39,061 bases of DNA from Bradyrhizobium canariense. Its GTDB lineage: Bacteria; Pseudomonadota; Alphaproteobacteria; Rhizobiales; Xanthobacteraceae. The position numbers and the translations under genes were made by a program. The notes under the pieces are model-generated. The model ran no database searches. It saw only the letters and a program-made list of their open reading frames with translations, and was not told where the DNA came from. Each line of letters begins with the position of its first letter. The stretch's first letter is position 1. Where the stretch lies: positions 1 to 39,061 of the forward strand of contig NZ_VSST01000090.1 of NCBI RefSeq assembly GCF_019402665.1. Direction: 5' to 3'. This document shows positions 1-7,829 of the stretch, one piece after another.

Positions 1-346
1 AGAGCGCAGACTGGTCGAACAGGTTGCGGCTGGCTGTGGATGAATCCTTGGGTGAAAGCGTCGAGCTTGGTGAAGGGTTCACAAACGAAATCCTGTTGGG
101 GCGGGCTGCGGGACCGGAACCCACAGATGTGCCCTGATCGCGCGGACTTCAAGCATTTTCAGCCCACCAAAAGCTCAGATTCGCACCTTGCGCGCAACGT
201 CTCGTCAATCATGCGCGCCAAGGTCTTGTCAATCATGCGCGGCGGTGAGGTTGGATTAACCAGCCTTTTTAAGCGGTTTCGGAAAGGCCCGCGCTAAGGT
301 CCTCGCATCGACCGGGAACATAATCCTGGCGGGGAGAACTAAAGCC
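1..346. other. Intergenic or unresolved left edge of window
   Basis: I see no convincing gene here. An open frame at 40-297 has no family resemblance and its composition is unlike the neighbouring genes. The stretch holds a 19-base direct repeat (listed separately). It also contains one DnaA-box-like word (TGTGGATGA at 35-43), which is too isolated to suggest an origin. The right end supplies the leader and ribosome-binding site (GGGGAGAA) of the gene starting at 347. Confidence 0.5.
199..241. repeat. Two-copy 19-bp direct repeat, period 24 bp
   Basis: Copies at 199-217 and 223-241 share the core GTCAATCATGCGCG and differ at one of 19 positions. They lie about 105 bases upstream of the GTG start at 347. 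The tandem spacing of roughly two helical turns would fit binding sites for a regulator. It could equally be a chance duplication or part of an unseen gene from the left. Nothing identifies a binding protein. Confidence 0.5.
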
Positions 347-865
347 GTGAGGCGTCAAACAGCAACAAGCGGGATCACTCCCGCCGGGTCGAGCCGCTCC
401 CTGCGGCTCGACCCCCTTTCCCTTCCGGTCCGCTTCGATGCGCATGATCCGCGCGCCGACGGATATGTCCGGCAGATCGAGCTTCATCGCGAACGTGTCG
501 TGCTGCACCGTGCCGTCCGCGGCATGCGGATGGCGATCAACGTCCGCGTCAGCGACTTCATCGGCGTCGCGCTGCGCGGCAACGACGAGGCCCAGACCCT
601 CGTCCTCGTGCATCGCGATCCCTCGCTCTCCATTCCGCTGCTGGTCAGCGCCGATGGCGACGAACTCGTTGAGGCCTGGGCGATCTGGAGCGAGCTGTTC
701 GCGCTTCCGCAGCTCGACGAAGGCGCACGCCAACCCGCGCCGCGGCGTCGCCGCGCCAACGCGATCCGCCACCGCCGTCCGAAATTTCTGATGCGCCGCC
801 GCACCGGTGTCGCACGCGAATTGTCGGTGCATCGCGACGAGCGCGAGATCATCGCGCGGAGTTAG
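347..865 (+). CDS. DUF6101-like conserved protein
   Basis: This 172-residue protein of unknown function resembles the DUF6101 family that I associate with Bradyrhizobium; that assignment is from memory. The GTG start has a good site (GGGGAGAA) about 10 bases upstream. The middle (about residues 40-125) reads like a compact beta-rich domain. The C-terminus from about 127 is rich in Arg and likely disordered or nucleic-acid/phosphate binding. There is no signal peptide or membrane segment. Its TAG stop overlaps the stop of the convergent ubiA by four bases, so no separate terminator fits between the two genes. It could be real but uncharacterised cytosolic housekeeping; no enzymatic motif is visible. 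Confidence 0.65.
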   Translation: MRRQTATSGITPAGSSRSLRLDPLSLPVRFDAHDPRADGYVRQIELHRERVVLHRAVRGMRMAINVRVSDFIGVALRGNDEAQTLVLVHRDPSLSIPLLVSADGDELVEAWAIWSELFALPQLDEGARQPAPRRRRANAIRHRRPKFLMRRRTGVARELSVHRDEREIIARS

Positions 866-1794
866 GCCGCTCGCAGCACCGCGTCGGCCAGCAAACCCGC
901 AAAGAGCAACAGCCCCGCATCGCGATTCGAGTAGAACAGGCGCTTGCAGAGATCGCCGTCGCTGATATTCAGCCGCGCGATCTGCGAGGCCAGATGCACG
1001 GCGAAGGCCCCAAGTCCCAGCCAGGCCGGCCAGCGCGCATCGCCCGACGCCAGCGCCACGCCGATCAGCAGCACCGCGAGGCCGTAGAACAGGATCAGCG
1101 CCTGGTGCGTATGCGCACCGAACAGGCGCGCGGTGGACTTGATGCCGATCAGCGCATCGTCCTCTGCGTCCTGATGCGCGTAGATCGTGTCGTAGCCGAT
1201 CACCCAGGAAATCGCGCCGGCATAGAGCACGAGCGCGGTGACGTCGATGCGCCCGAAGGTGACGGCAAATCCCATCAGGGCGCCCCAGGAGAACGCAAGC
1301 CCGAGCACGATCTGCGGCCACCAGGTGATGCGCTTCATGAACGGGTAGATCGCGACGATCAGCAGTGAGGCAATGCCGGTCAGGATCGCGAAGCGGTTGA
1401 ACTGCAGCAACACCACGAGCCCGATCAGCGCCTGCGCGACCATGAAGGCCAGCGCCTGCTTCGCGCTCACCTGGCCCGACGGCAGCGGTCGCGAGCGGGT
1501 GCGCTCGACCTTGTCGTCAAGATCACGGTCGGTGATGTCGTTCCAGGTACAGCCTGCCCCCCGCATCACGAAGGCGCCGATGAAGAACAGGACGATGGTG
1601 AGCGGCAGCCCGCGGACGTCATGCGCCATGCCGGCGGCGAGCGCCGCCGACCACCAGCACGGCATCAACAGGAGCCAGGAGCCGATCGGACGATCAAAGC
1701 GGGACAAGCGCAGATAAGGCCGCGCCCATTGCGGCGCACGCGTATCGACCCAGTTGCCGGTGGAATCGGCAACTCGGGCGGATGTGTCGCTCAT
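862..1794 (-). CDS. ubiA: 4-hydroxybenzoate polyprenyltransferase UbiA
   Basis: This integral membrane prenyltransferase attaches the polyprenyl tail to 4-hydroxybenzoate in ubiquinone synthesis. The 310-residue protein shows both UbiA Asp-rich motifs: NDITDRDLDD at 85-94 and the YDTIYAHQDAEDD region at 201-213, which bind Mg-prenyl diphosphate. About eight or nine hydrophobic segments follow from residue 40 onward. The ATG at 1794 is chosen because it overlaps the upstream gene's TGA as ATGA, indicating translational coupling. An upstream extension of the frame runs through that neighbour's coding sequence and is rejected. Length fits the family (about 290-320). The gene ends tail to tail with the gene at 347-865. 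Confidence 0.93.
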   Translation of the reverse strand: MSDTSARVADSTGNWVDTRAPQWARPYLRLSRFDRPIGSWLLLMPCWWSAALAAGMAHDVRGLPLTIVLFFIGAFVMRGAGCTWNDITDRDLDDKVERTRSRPLPSGQVSAKQALAFMVAQALIGLVVLLQFNRFAILTGIASLLIVAIYPFMKRITWWPQIVLGLAFSWGALMGFAVTFGRIDVTALVLYAGAISWVIGYDTIYAHQDAEDDALIGIKSTARLFGAHTHQALILFYGLAVLLIGVALASGDARWPAWLGLGAFAVHLASQIARLNISDGDLCKRLFYSNRDAGLLLFAGLLADAVLRAA

Positions 1795-2450
1795 CGCGTC
1801 AGGACGTTGCCGTTGAGTGTATCGAAGGTGCTGCCGCCCTTCTTGCCGGCATTGGCCTCGGGCGCCGAGCCCGAACCCAGCACTTCGCTCAGCGACGGAC
1901 CGGCCGGTCCGCGCGGCTGGTTCTGCATCTGCTGCGCGACGTTGCAGACCTTCGCCGTCATGGTCTCGGTGTTCTTGTGGCCGTCCTTCATCTGCGCGCC
2001 GACCTGCGCCGGAATCCCGCATTTCGAGGCGTTGGCCTCGATGTACTTGATCATCTTGGTCTCAGCCTGGCTGAAGTTGCGGATCAGCTTGCAGGCCTCG
2101 TCAGGCGGAGCGTGACGGTCGCTCGCGGCCTTGATCAGCTTGCCGCGCTTTTCGGCATCCTCGCGCAGAGGCATGAAGGCCTTCATGCAGTCCTCGCCGG
2201 GACCGGCTTGCGTCGGCGGCGCCGCGCTGAAGGCGCCGGCGCCACCGACAGGCGCGGCGCCGTTCACGGGGAAGGACGATTGCGGCGCGCCGCCGACGGA
2301 GGCGACGGGCGCCGAGCCGTTCACGGGCGGAAACGCGGAACTTGTTGGGGCCTGGCCCGGCAGCGGCGCGGGGAAACCCTGCGCATAGGCACAAACGGCG
2401 CCCATCGTGACCATGGCGGCAGTGATCGGAACCATCAAATGACGGATCAT
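1791..2450 (-). CDS. Secreted Ala/Pro/Gly-rich protein of unknown function
   Basis: This 219-residue protein has an N-terminal signal peptide (hydrophobic stretch about residues 6-22, cleavage probably after AYA-Q). A low-complexity Gly/Ala/Pro linker follows to about residue 85. A helical C-terminal domain with four cysteines (in CMKAF, ACKLI, KCGIP and KVCNV) could form two disulfides in the periplasm. I do not recognise the family. It is the first gene of a two-gene unit with ubiA, overlapping it by four bases, but nothing ties it to quinone synthesis. Its promoter region (2451-2660) is shared divergently with rsmE. Confidence 0.75.
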   Translation of the reverse strand: MIRHLMVPITAAMVTMGAVCAYAQGFPAPLPGQAPTSSAFPPVNGSAPVASVGGAPQSSFPVNGAAPVGGAGAFSAAPPTQAGPGEDCMKAFMPLREDAEKRGKLIKAASDRHAPPDEACKLIRNFSQAETKMIKYIEANASKCGIPAQVGAQMKDGHKNTETMTAKVCNVAQQMQNQPRGPAGPSLSEVLGSGSAPEANAGKKGGSTFDTLNGNVLTR

Positions 2451-2660
2451 CAAGGCAGTCTCTCCGGCAGGAGCTTGCGGGGTTCGGCGTCTTCCCAATT
2501 GAAGCGCAACCAGCGTGCTCGCGATTTTACGATTCCCGCCGGCCCTTAACAACCCGTTGAATAGGGCAGGAGCGCGGCGCGCCGACGCACCATTTTGGCA
2601 AAATTTACCCCGAAACTACTGCTTTCGGTTAAGAACGGCGGCAAATCGGACCTTTGAACC

Positions 2661-3413
2661 ATGCCCTCCCACGATTTCCGCGGCCCCCGCCTGTTCGTCG
2701 ATGCTCCCCTTGCCCAGGACGGCAGGGTCGAGCTCGACCGCGACCAGAGCAACTATCTCGGCAATGTGCTGCGGCTTGCCGCCGGGGCCGAAGTCTTGGC
2801 ATTCAACGGACGCGACGGCGAATGGCAGGCCGCCATCGAAGGCCGCAAGCGGCCGGACGGCCTCGTCATCCTCCAGCAGACCCGGCCGCAGGACCGGCTG
2901 CCCGACCTCTCTTACGTCTTCGCCCCGCTCAAGCACGCCCGGCTCGACTATATGGTGCAGAAGGCCATCGAGATGGGCGCTGCCTCGCTTCAGCCGGTTC
3001 TGACCCGGTTCACCCAAGCTTCCCGCGTCAATACCGAGCGGATGCGCGCCAATGTCGTCGAGGCGGCCGAGCAATGCGGCATTCTCAGCATCGCCACCGT
3101 TGCCGAGCCGGTGCCGCTGGAGCGCTTCCTGACCCAGCGCGCCGCTGGCAGGCTGCTGATCTTCTGCGACGAGGCGGCGGAGCTCGAAAACCCCATTCAG
3201 AGCCTGCAAGGCGCAGGCGCGGCAGAGGGAATCGACGTGCTGATCGGCCCCGAAGGCGGCTTTGCCGGGGAAGAGCGGGCGCTGCTGCTGCGGCAGCCGA
3301 ATATCCTGCGGCTGGCGCTGGGACCGCGGATCATGCGGGCCGACACGGCCGCGGTGGCCGCGCTGGCGCTGGTGCAGGCGGTGCTGGGCGATTGGCGTGG
3401 CAAAATGGCCTGA
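2661..3413 (+). CDS. rsmE: 16S rRNA (uracil-1498-N3)-methyltransferase RsmE
   Basis: This SPOUT-class methyltransferase modifies U1498 of 16S rRNA using S-adenosylmethionine. The 250-residue protein has the N-terminal PUA-like region (about 8-75, with YLGNVLRL) and the C-terminal knotted SAM-binding fold marked by IGPEGGF at 195-201 and LGPRIMRADTA at 220-230. EAAEQCG at 134-140 is also typical. Length matches the family. It heads a + strand run into hisZ, with about 120 bases between them. Many bacteria use the name ygfA-neighbour/yggJ for this protein; the assignment is firm. Confidence 0.95.
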   Translation: MPSHDFRGPRLFVDAPLAQDGRVELDRDQSNYLGNVLRLAAGAEVLAFNGRDGEWQAAIEGRKRPDGLVILQQTRPQDRLPDLSYVFAPLKHARLDYMVQKAIEMGAASLQPVLTRFTQASRVNTERMRANVVEAAEQCGILSIATVAEPVPLERFLTQRAAGRLLIFCDEAAELENPIQSLQGAGAAEGIDVLIGPEGGFAGEERALLLRQPNILRLALGPRIMRADTAAVAALALVQAVLGDWRGKMA

Positions 3414-3545
3414 TGCCGATATTGGCCGACCGTTAAGCGATTGATCCTTTGGAGGTCGAAACCGCTTTCGGGCCATGCTAAGGCCTGCGGCAATTCGCTC
3501 CCCTTGCTTGCCCTGCCCGGTTCCACCGGGACGATGGACCCCGAC

Positions 3546-4697
3546 ATGACTGCGACTGCCACCTCAAATGCTGCCGGCTCCGCCGCCTGGGCGGACACGC
3601 TGCTGCTGTCGTTCGCGCAGGCGGGCTATGTCAGGGCCGAGCCCGCGATCCTGCAGCCGGCCGAACCGTTCCTGGATCTCTCCGGCGAGGACATCCGCAA
3701 GAGCCTGTACCTGACCACGGACCTCTCCGGCGAGGAGCTGTGCCTGCGCCCGGACCTGACCATTCCGGTGGCCCGCGACTATCTCAGCTCTGGCCGTGCC
3801 GGCCAGCCGGCCGGGTTCAGTTATCTCGGCCCGGTGTTTCGCTACCGCAACGGCCAGAGCAACGAATTCCTGCAGGCCGGCATCGAATCGTTCGGCCGCC
3901 AGGACCGCGCCGCGGCCGATGCCGAGATGCTGGCGCTGGCGCTGGAGGCGACCGCCGCCTTCGGCGTCCGCGACGTCGAGATCCGCACCGGCGACGTAGC
4001 GCTGTTCAACGCGCTGCTCGACGCGCTCAACCTCTATCCGGTCTGGCGCCGCCGCCTGGTCAAGGATTTCAACCGCAAGATCAGCCTGGAGCAGGATCTG
4101 GAGCGGCTGGCAGCCGCGACGACCGCGACCCGCAGCGAATATGAGGGCGTGCTCGCGGCGCTCGCCGGCTCCGACCGCAAGGCGGCACTCGCTTTCGTCA
4201 CCGATCTGATGTCGATCGCCGGCACCACCAATGTCGGCGGCCGCAGCACGGCCGAGATTGCCGACCGCTTCCTCGAGCAGTCGACGCTGAAGGGCGGTGC
4301 GCTGCCGCGCGAGGCCATCGCCGTGCTCAAGCGTTTCCTGTCGATATCGGGTAACCCCGATGACGCCGTCGCCGAGCTGCGCGCGCTGACCAATGACGCG
4401 AAGCTCGACCTCAGTGCTGCGGTCGACCAGTTCGAAAGCCGGGTCGGCTTCATGGCCGCGCGCGGCATCGATGTGAAGGGAACGCGCTTTTCGACCGCGT
4501 TCGGACGCGGGCTCGACTACTACACCGGCTTCGAATTCGAGCTGCATCACCGCGGCAACGGCGCCGAGCCGCTGGTTGCCGGCGGCCGCTATGACGGGCT
4601 GATGACCCAGCTTGGATCGGCCGAGCCGATCCCCGCAGTCGGTTTCTCGGTCTGGGTGGATGCGCTGACCCGGATCGGCCGCAAGGTGGGAGCTTAA
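3546..4697 (+). CDS. hisZ: ATP phosphoribosyltransferase regulatory subunit HisZ
   Basis: HisZ is a catalytically dead HisRS paralogue that activates HisG and transmits histidine feedback inhibition. The protein (383 residues from this ATG) keeps class II synthetase-like signatures: the LRPDLTIPVAR stretch, the FSYLGPVFRYR motif-2-like region and AGGRYDGLM plus GFSVWVDAL near the C-terminus. An alternative ATG at 3534 adds four residues; I prefer 3546 because similarity of this family usually begins close to it, but the ribosome-binding site is weak for both. hisG starts three bases after the stop, so the two are co-translated. The absence of the HisRS anticodon-binding domain supports HisZ over HisS. 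Confidence 0.92.
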   Translation: MTATATSNAAGSAAWADTLLLSFAQAGYVRAEPAILQPAEPFLDLSGEDIRKSLYLTTDLSGEELCLRPDLTIPVARDYLSSGRAGQPAGFSYLGPVFRYRNGQSNEFLQAGIESFGRQDRAAADAEMLALALEATAAFGVRDVEIRTGDVALFNALLDALNLYPVWRRRLVKDFNRKISLEQDLERLAAATTATRSEYEGVLAALAGSDRKAALAFVTDLMSIAGTTNVGGRSTAEIADRFLEQSTLKGGALPREAIAVLKRFLSISGNPDDAVAELRALTNDAKLDLSAAVDQFESRVGFMAARGIDVKGTRFSTAFGRGLDYYTGFEFELHHRGNGAEPLVAGGRYDGLMTQLGSAEPIPAVGFSVWVDALTRIGRKVGA

Positions 4698-4700
4698 GTC

Positions 4701-5678
4701 ATGAGCGCGCCATTCGTTCTGGCCGTTCCCTCCAAGGGCCGCCTGCAGGAAAACACCGAGGCCTTCTTCGCCCGCGCCGGGCTCAAGCTGTCGAAGGCGG
4801 GCGGTGCCCGTGACTATCGCGGCACGCTCGCGGGCCTCGACAATGTCGAGGTCGCCTATCTCTCGGCGAGTGAGATCGCCTCGCAGTTGTCCCGCGGCTC
4901 GGCGCATCTCGGCGTCACCGGGGAGGATCTGGTGCGCGAGACCATCGCGGACGCCAACAAGCGCGTCTCCCTGATCGAAGGCCTCGGCTTCGGCTATGCC
5001 GACGTCGTCGTCGCCGTGCCGCAGGCGTGGATCGACGTGCGCACCATGGCCGACCTCGACGACGTCACCACCGGCTTCCGCGAGCAGCATCACATGCGGA
5101 TGCGGGTCGCGACCAAGTTCATCAACCTCACCCGCGCCTTCTTCCAGAGCCAAGGCATCACCGATTACCGCATCGTCGAAAGCACGGGCGCGACCGAAGG
5201 CGCACCGGCCGCCGGCAGCGCCGAGTTGATCGTCGACATCACCACGACCGGCGCGACGCTCGCTGCCAACGGATTGCGGGTGCTCGACGACGGCGTGATC
5301 CTGCGCAGCCAGGCCAATCTGGTCGCCTCAAGGGACGCCGATTGGTCGCCGCAGGCGCGGGAGACCGCGCGAGTCATCCTCGATCACATCGCGGCGCGGG
5401 CGCGGGCCAACAAATACCGCGAAGTCCGCACCCGCTTCCGCCAGTGCGACGCGGCCATGCTCACAGAGGCCCACGAGCGCTTCGGCGTCGAAGCCCCGTT
5501 CGGCGGACCGACCTCGTCGGGCATGCTCACGCTGCACTGCCCGCCGGGCCAGCTCTATGCACTCGCGAGCTTCCTGCGCGGGCATGGCGCCGAGACCGTC
5601 TCGGTGGTTTCGCTGGATTACGTGTTCGACCGGGAGAACCCGCTGTTCGCCAGGCTCGAGGCGTTCCTGCGGCAGTGA
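4701..5678 (+). CDS. hisG: ATP phosphoribosyltransferase HisG, with extended C-terminus
   Basis: HisG condenses ATP with PRPP, the first committed step of histidine synthesis. The 325-residue protein has PSKGRLQENT at 10-19 and a clear PRPP-binding loop (residues 160-190, containing STGATEGAPAAGSAELIVD). Residues from about 225 to 325 form an extra region whose tail (FGGPTSSGMLTLHCPPG onward) resembles the ACT-like regulatory domain of long-form HisG. Short-form HisG, the usual HisZ partner, is about 210-230 residues. Having both an extended HisG and an adjacent HisZ is unusual (see findings). It is tightly coupled to hisZ. Confidence 0.93.
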   Translation: MSAPFVLAVPSKGRLQENTEAFFARAGLKLSKAGGARDYRGTLAGLDNVEVAYLSASEIASQLSRGSAHLGVTGEDLVRETIADANKRVSLIEGLGFGYADVVVAVPQAWIDVRTMADLDDVTTGFREQHHMRMRVATKFINLTRAFFQSQGITDYRIVESTGATEGAPAAGSAELIVDITTTGATLAANGLRVLDDGVILRSQANLVASRDADWSPQARETARVILDHIAARARANKYREVRTRFRQCDAAMLTEAHERFGVEAPFGGPTSSGMLTLHCPPGQLYALASFLRGHGAETVSVVSLDYVFDRENPLFARLEAFLRQ

Positions 5679-5790
5679 GCCCAAAGTTTGTTGAGCAATT
5701 CCGTTCAGCGTAGCGACAGCAAACGGCAGCTACCATATGCTGTCGGGATGACCTTGCAAGAAAACCTGATCGCCTCTGGAACCTTGATCC

Positions 5791-6852
5791 ATGACGCTGG
5801 GCTCTGACGTTTCCGGCATGACGACCACCGCGGCCAGCGCCGCCGCGAAGGGACTGTCGATTGTCGTCCCGCTCTACAACGAAGCGGCGGGTCTCGCCGC
5901 CCTGCACCAGCGCATCTGCGATCTCGCAAAGACCTTGCGGCAGCGCTATCGCCTGGCTTGCGAGATCGTTTATGTCGACGACGGAAGCGCGGACGCGACA
6001 CTGTCGATCGCCCGCGCACTGCCGGCCGACGCGGTCGACGTCCAGGTGGTGTCGTTGTCGCGCAATTTCGGCAAGGAGGCCGCGCTGATGGCCGGCCTCG
6101 ACCATGCCCGGCTCGGCGCGGTGCTGTTCATGGACGGCGACGGCCAGCATCCGCCGTCGCTGGTCGAGCGACTGGTGCGGCACTGGATCGAGGACGGCTA
6201 CGACGTCGTCTATACCGCCAAGGCGCATCGCGACAACGAGCCCTTCCTGCGGCGGCTCGCCGGACGCGGCTTCTATGCGCTGATCAATTGGGGCGCGCGC
6301 CAGAAGATTCCGGAAGACGCCGGCGATTTCCGCCTGCTGTCGCCGCGCGCGGTCGCAGCACTGCGGCAGCTGCCGGAGCGCAACCGCTTCTTCAAGGGCC
6401 TTGCGAGCTGGATCGGCTTCCGCCAGATCCGCGTCGATTACGAGCCCGCACCGCGCACCCATGGCGTGACAACCTTCAGCGCCGCGCGTCTGCTTGGTCT
6501 TTCGATCGAAGGCGTCACCTCGTTCTCGGTGGCGCCGCTGCGCTTCGCCAGCCTGCTCGGCGTGATCCTCGCCGGCGGAGCGTTCCTGTTCGGTCTGTCG
6601 ATCCTCTGGGAGGTCCTGACCACCGGCAAGCAGGTGCCCGGCTATCCCTCACTCGTGATCGGCCTGATGACGATCGGCGGCGTGCAGCTCATCATGATCG
6701 GCATCGTCGGCGAATATATCGGCAAGATCCTTTCCGAGCTGAAGGCGCGCCCGATCTACTTCGTCGCCGAGCACAGTGAAAAGCATTTCGAGACCGACAA
6801 GGCCCAGGATGCTTCAAGCCTGGACGCCTCGAAGAGGACGGCGGCCGAATGA
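5791..6852 (+). CDS. GT2 glycosyltransferase, polyprenyl-phosphate sugar synthase type
   Basis: This is a 353-residue membrane-anchored GT-A glycosyltransferase of the DPM1/ArnC/GtrB group, expected to transfer a sugar from a nucleotide donor to undecaprenyl phosphate on the cytoplasmic face. The nucleotide and metal motifs are YVDDGS (61-66) and MDGDGQH (114-120). GDFRLLS (178-184) and RNRFFKGL (198-205) are hallmark acceptor-side motifs. Two C-terminal transmembrane helices lie at about 252-276 and 287-311. Another possible ATG at 5818 would remove nine residues. It overlaps the downstream deacetylase by four bases (ATGA), so both probably act on one lipid-linked sugar. The donor sugar cannot be read from sequence. 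Confidence 0.9.
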   Translation: MTLGSDVSGMTTTAASAAAKGLSIVVPLYNEAAGLAALHQRICDLAKTLRQRYRLACEIVYVDDGSADATLSIARALPADAVDVQVVSLSRNFGKEAALMAGLDHARLGAVLFMDGDGQHPPSLVERLVRHWIEDGYDVVYTAKAHRDNEPFLRRLAGRGFYALINWGARQKIPEDAGDFRLLSPRAVAALRQLPERNRFFKGLASWIGFRQIRVDYEPAPRTHGVTTFSAARLLGLSIEGVTSFSVAPLRFASLLGVILAGGAFLFGLSILWEVLTTGKQVPGYPSLVIGLMTIGGVQLIMIGIVGEYIGKILSELKARPIYFVAEHSEKHFETDKAQDASSLDASKRTAAE

Positions 6853-7694
6853 GCGCGGCCGCGCCGCCACGGCGGATCTGGCTCTGCGCCGACGATTACG
6901 GCATCAGCCCGGGCGTCAATCGCGCCATCCGCGACCTGATCGAACGCGGCCGTCTCAACGCGACGTCGGTAATGATGGTGGGACCTGCGGTCGAGCGCAG
7001 CGAGATCGAGGCGCTCCAGGCGGCGGCGCAAGCGAGCCCGCGCTGCGCGATCGGATTGCACGTGACATTGTCGGCACCGTTCCGGCCGCTCACCATGCAT
7101 TTCCGCCCGCTCGACGGCGACATGTTTCTCCCGTTTCCGAAGCTGCTCCGCGCCGGTCTTGCGCGAAGGCTCGACCGCGAGTTCTTTCGCAACGAGGTCA
7201 AGGCGCAGCTGGCAGCCTTCGCGAAAGCGTTCGGGCGCGCGCCTGACTTCGTCGACGGTCATCAGCATGTGCAGCTCTACCCGCAGGTGCGCGACGGCTT
7301 TGTCGACGCAGTCGCCGAAGCCGCGCCAAAAGCCTGGGTGCGCCAGGGCGGCCGCGACCTGCCGTTGCTGCAGCGGCTGGCCTCGCCGAAAGCCATGGTG
7401 CTCGATATCCTCAGCGCGCAATTCCGCCGCCGTGCCGGCAGCGCGGGCCTCAGCTTCAATCCCGGTTTCGCCGGCGCCTATGATTTCACGCAAGCGGCCG
7501 ATTTCGGCGCGCTGATGCGGCATTTCCTGGAAGGCCTGCCGGATGGCGGCCTCATCATGTGTCATCCCGGCTTCGTCGACGACATCCTCACCGGGCTCGA
7601 CCCGATGACGGATGTCCGCGAACGCGAGCACGCCTATCTCGCCGGCAATGCCTTCGCGCGCCTGCTGACGGACAGCGGCGTCACGCTGGGGTGA
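6849..7694 (+). CDS. ChbG/HpnK (YdjC) family sugar deacetylase
   Basis: This 281-residue carbohydrate N-deacetylase belongs to the YdjC fold. The expected metal and catalytic residues are present: ADDYG at 14-18 (D15, D16), GLHVTL at 69-74 (H71), DGHQHVQ at 136-142 (H138, H140) and CHPG at 238-241. Relatives are HpnK, linked to hopanoid loci, and NaxD of Francisella, which deacetylates undecaprenyl-phosphate-GalNAc. No hopanoid genes lie nearby. The four-base overlap with a polyprenyl-phosphate glycosyltransferase therefore favours a NaxD-like role at the membrane; that is inference. There is no signal peptide, consistent with cytoplasmic action. Confidence 0.88.
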   Translation: MSAAAPPRRIWLCADDYGISPGVNRAIRDLIERGRLNATSVMMVGPAVERSEIEALQAAAQASPRCAIGLHVTLSAPFRPLTMHFRPLDGDMFLPFPKLLRAGLARRLDREFFRNEVKAQLAAFAKAFGRAPDFVDGHQHVQLYPQVRDGFVDAVAEAAPKAWVRQGGRDLPLLQRLASPKAMVLDILSAQFRRRAGSAGLSFNPGFAGAYDFTQAADFGALMRHFLEGLPDGGLIMCHPGFVDDILTGLDPMTDVREREHAYLAGNAFARLLTDSGVTLG

Positions 7695-7829
7695 ACCGGT
7701 GGAAGTTTGCGAGAAAGCCGCCCGCGAGGCAGCTTGTCGCATACCGAAATTTAATCCTGCCGGCACTGTTGGGGCCACAATGGAACCCTACATCTGCCTC
7801 GCGCTTGTTTTGCGCAAGGGAGACTGACC

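Noticed and set aside
35..120. Possible chromosomal origin because of a DnaA-box-like word
   Set aside because: Only one imperfect box, no AT-rich unwinding element and no dnaA, dnaN or parAB nearby.
40..297. Possible 85-residue gene at the left edge
   Set aside because: Composition unlike the neighbours, direct repeat inside, no family or good ribosome-binding site.
269..1321. 350-codon minus-strand frame overlapping ubiA and the 347-865 gene
   Set aside because: Arg/Ala-rich shadow of ubiA and its neighbour with no protein family resemblance.
3564..5153. 529-codon open frame antisense to hisZ and hisG
   Set aside because: Shadow of two clear genes; biased, repetitive composition without domains.
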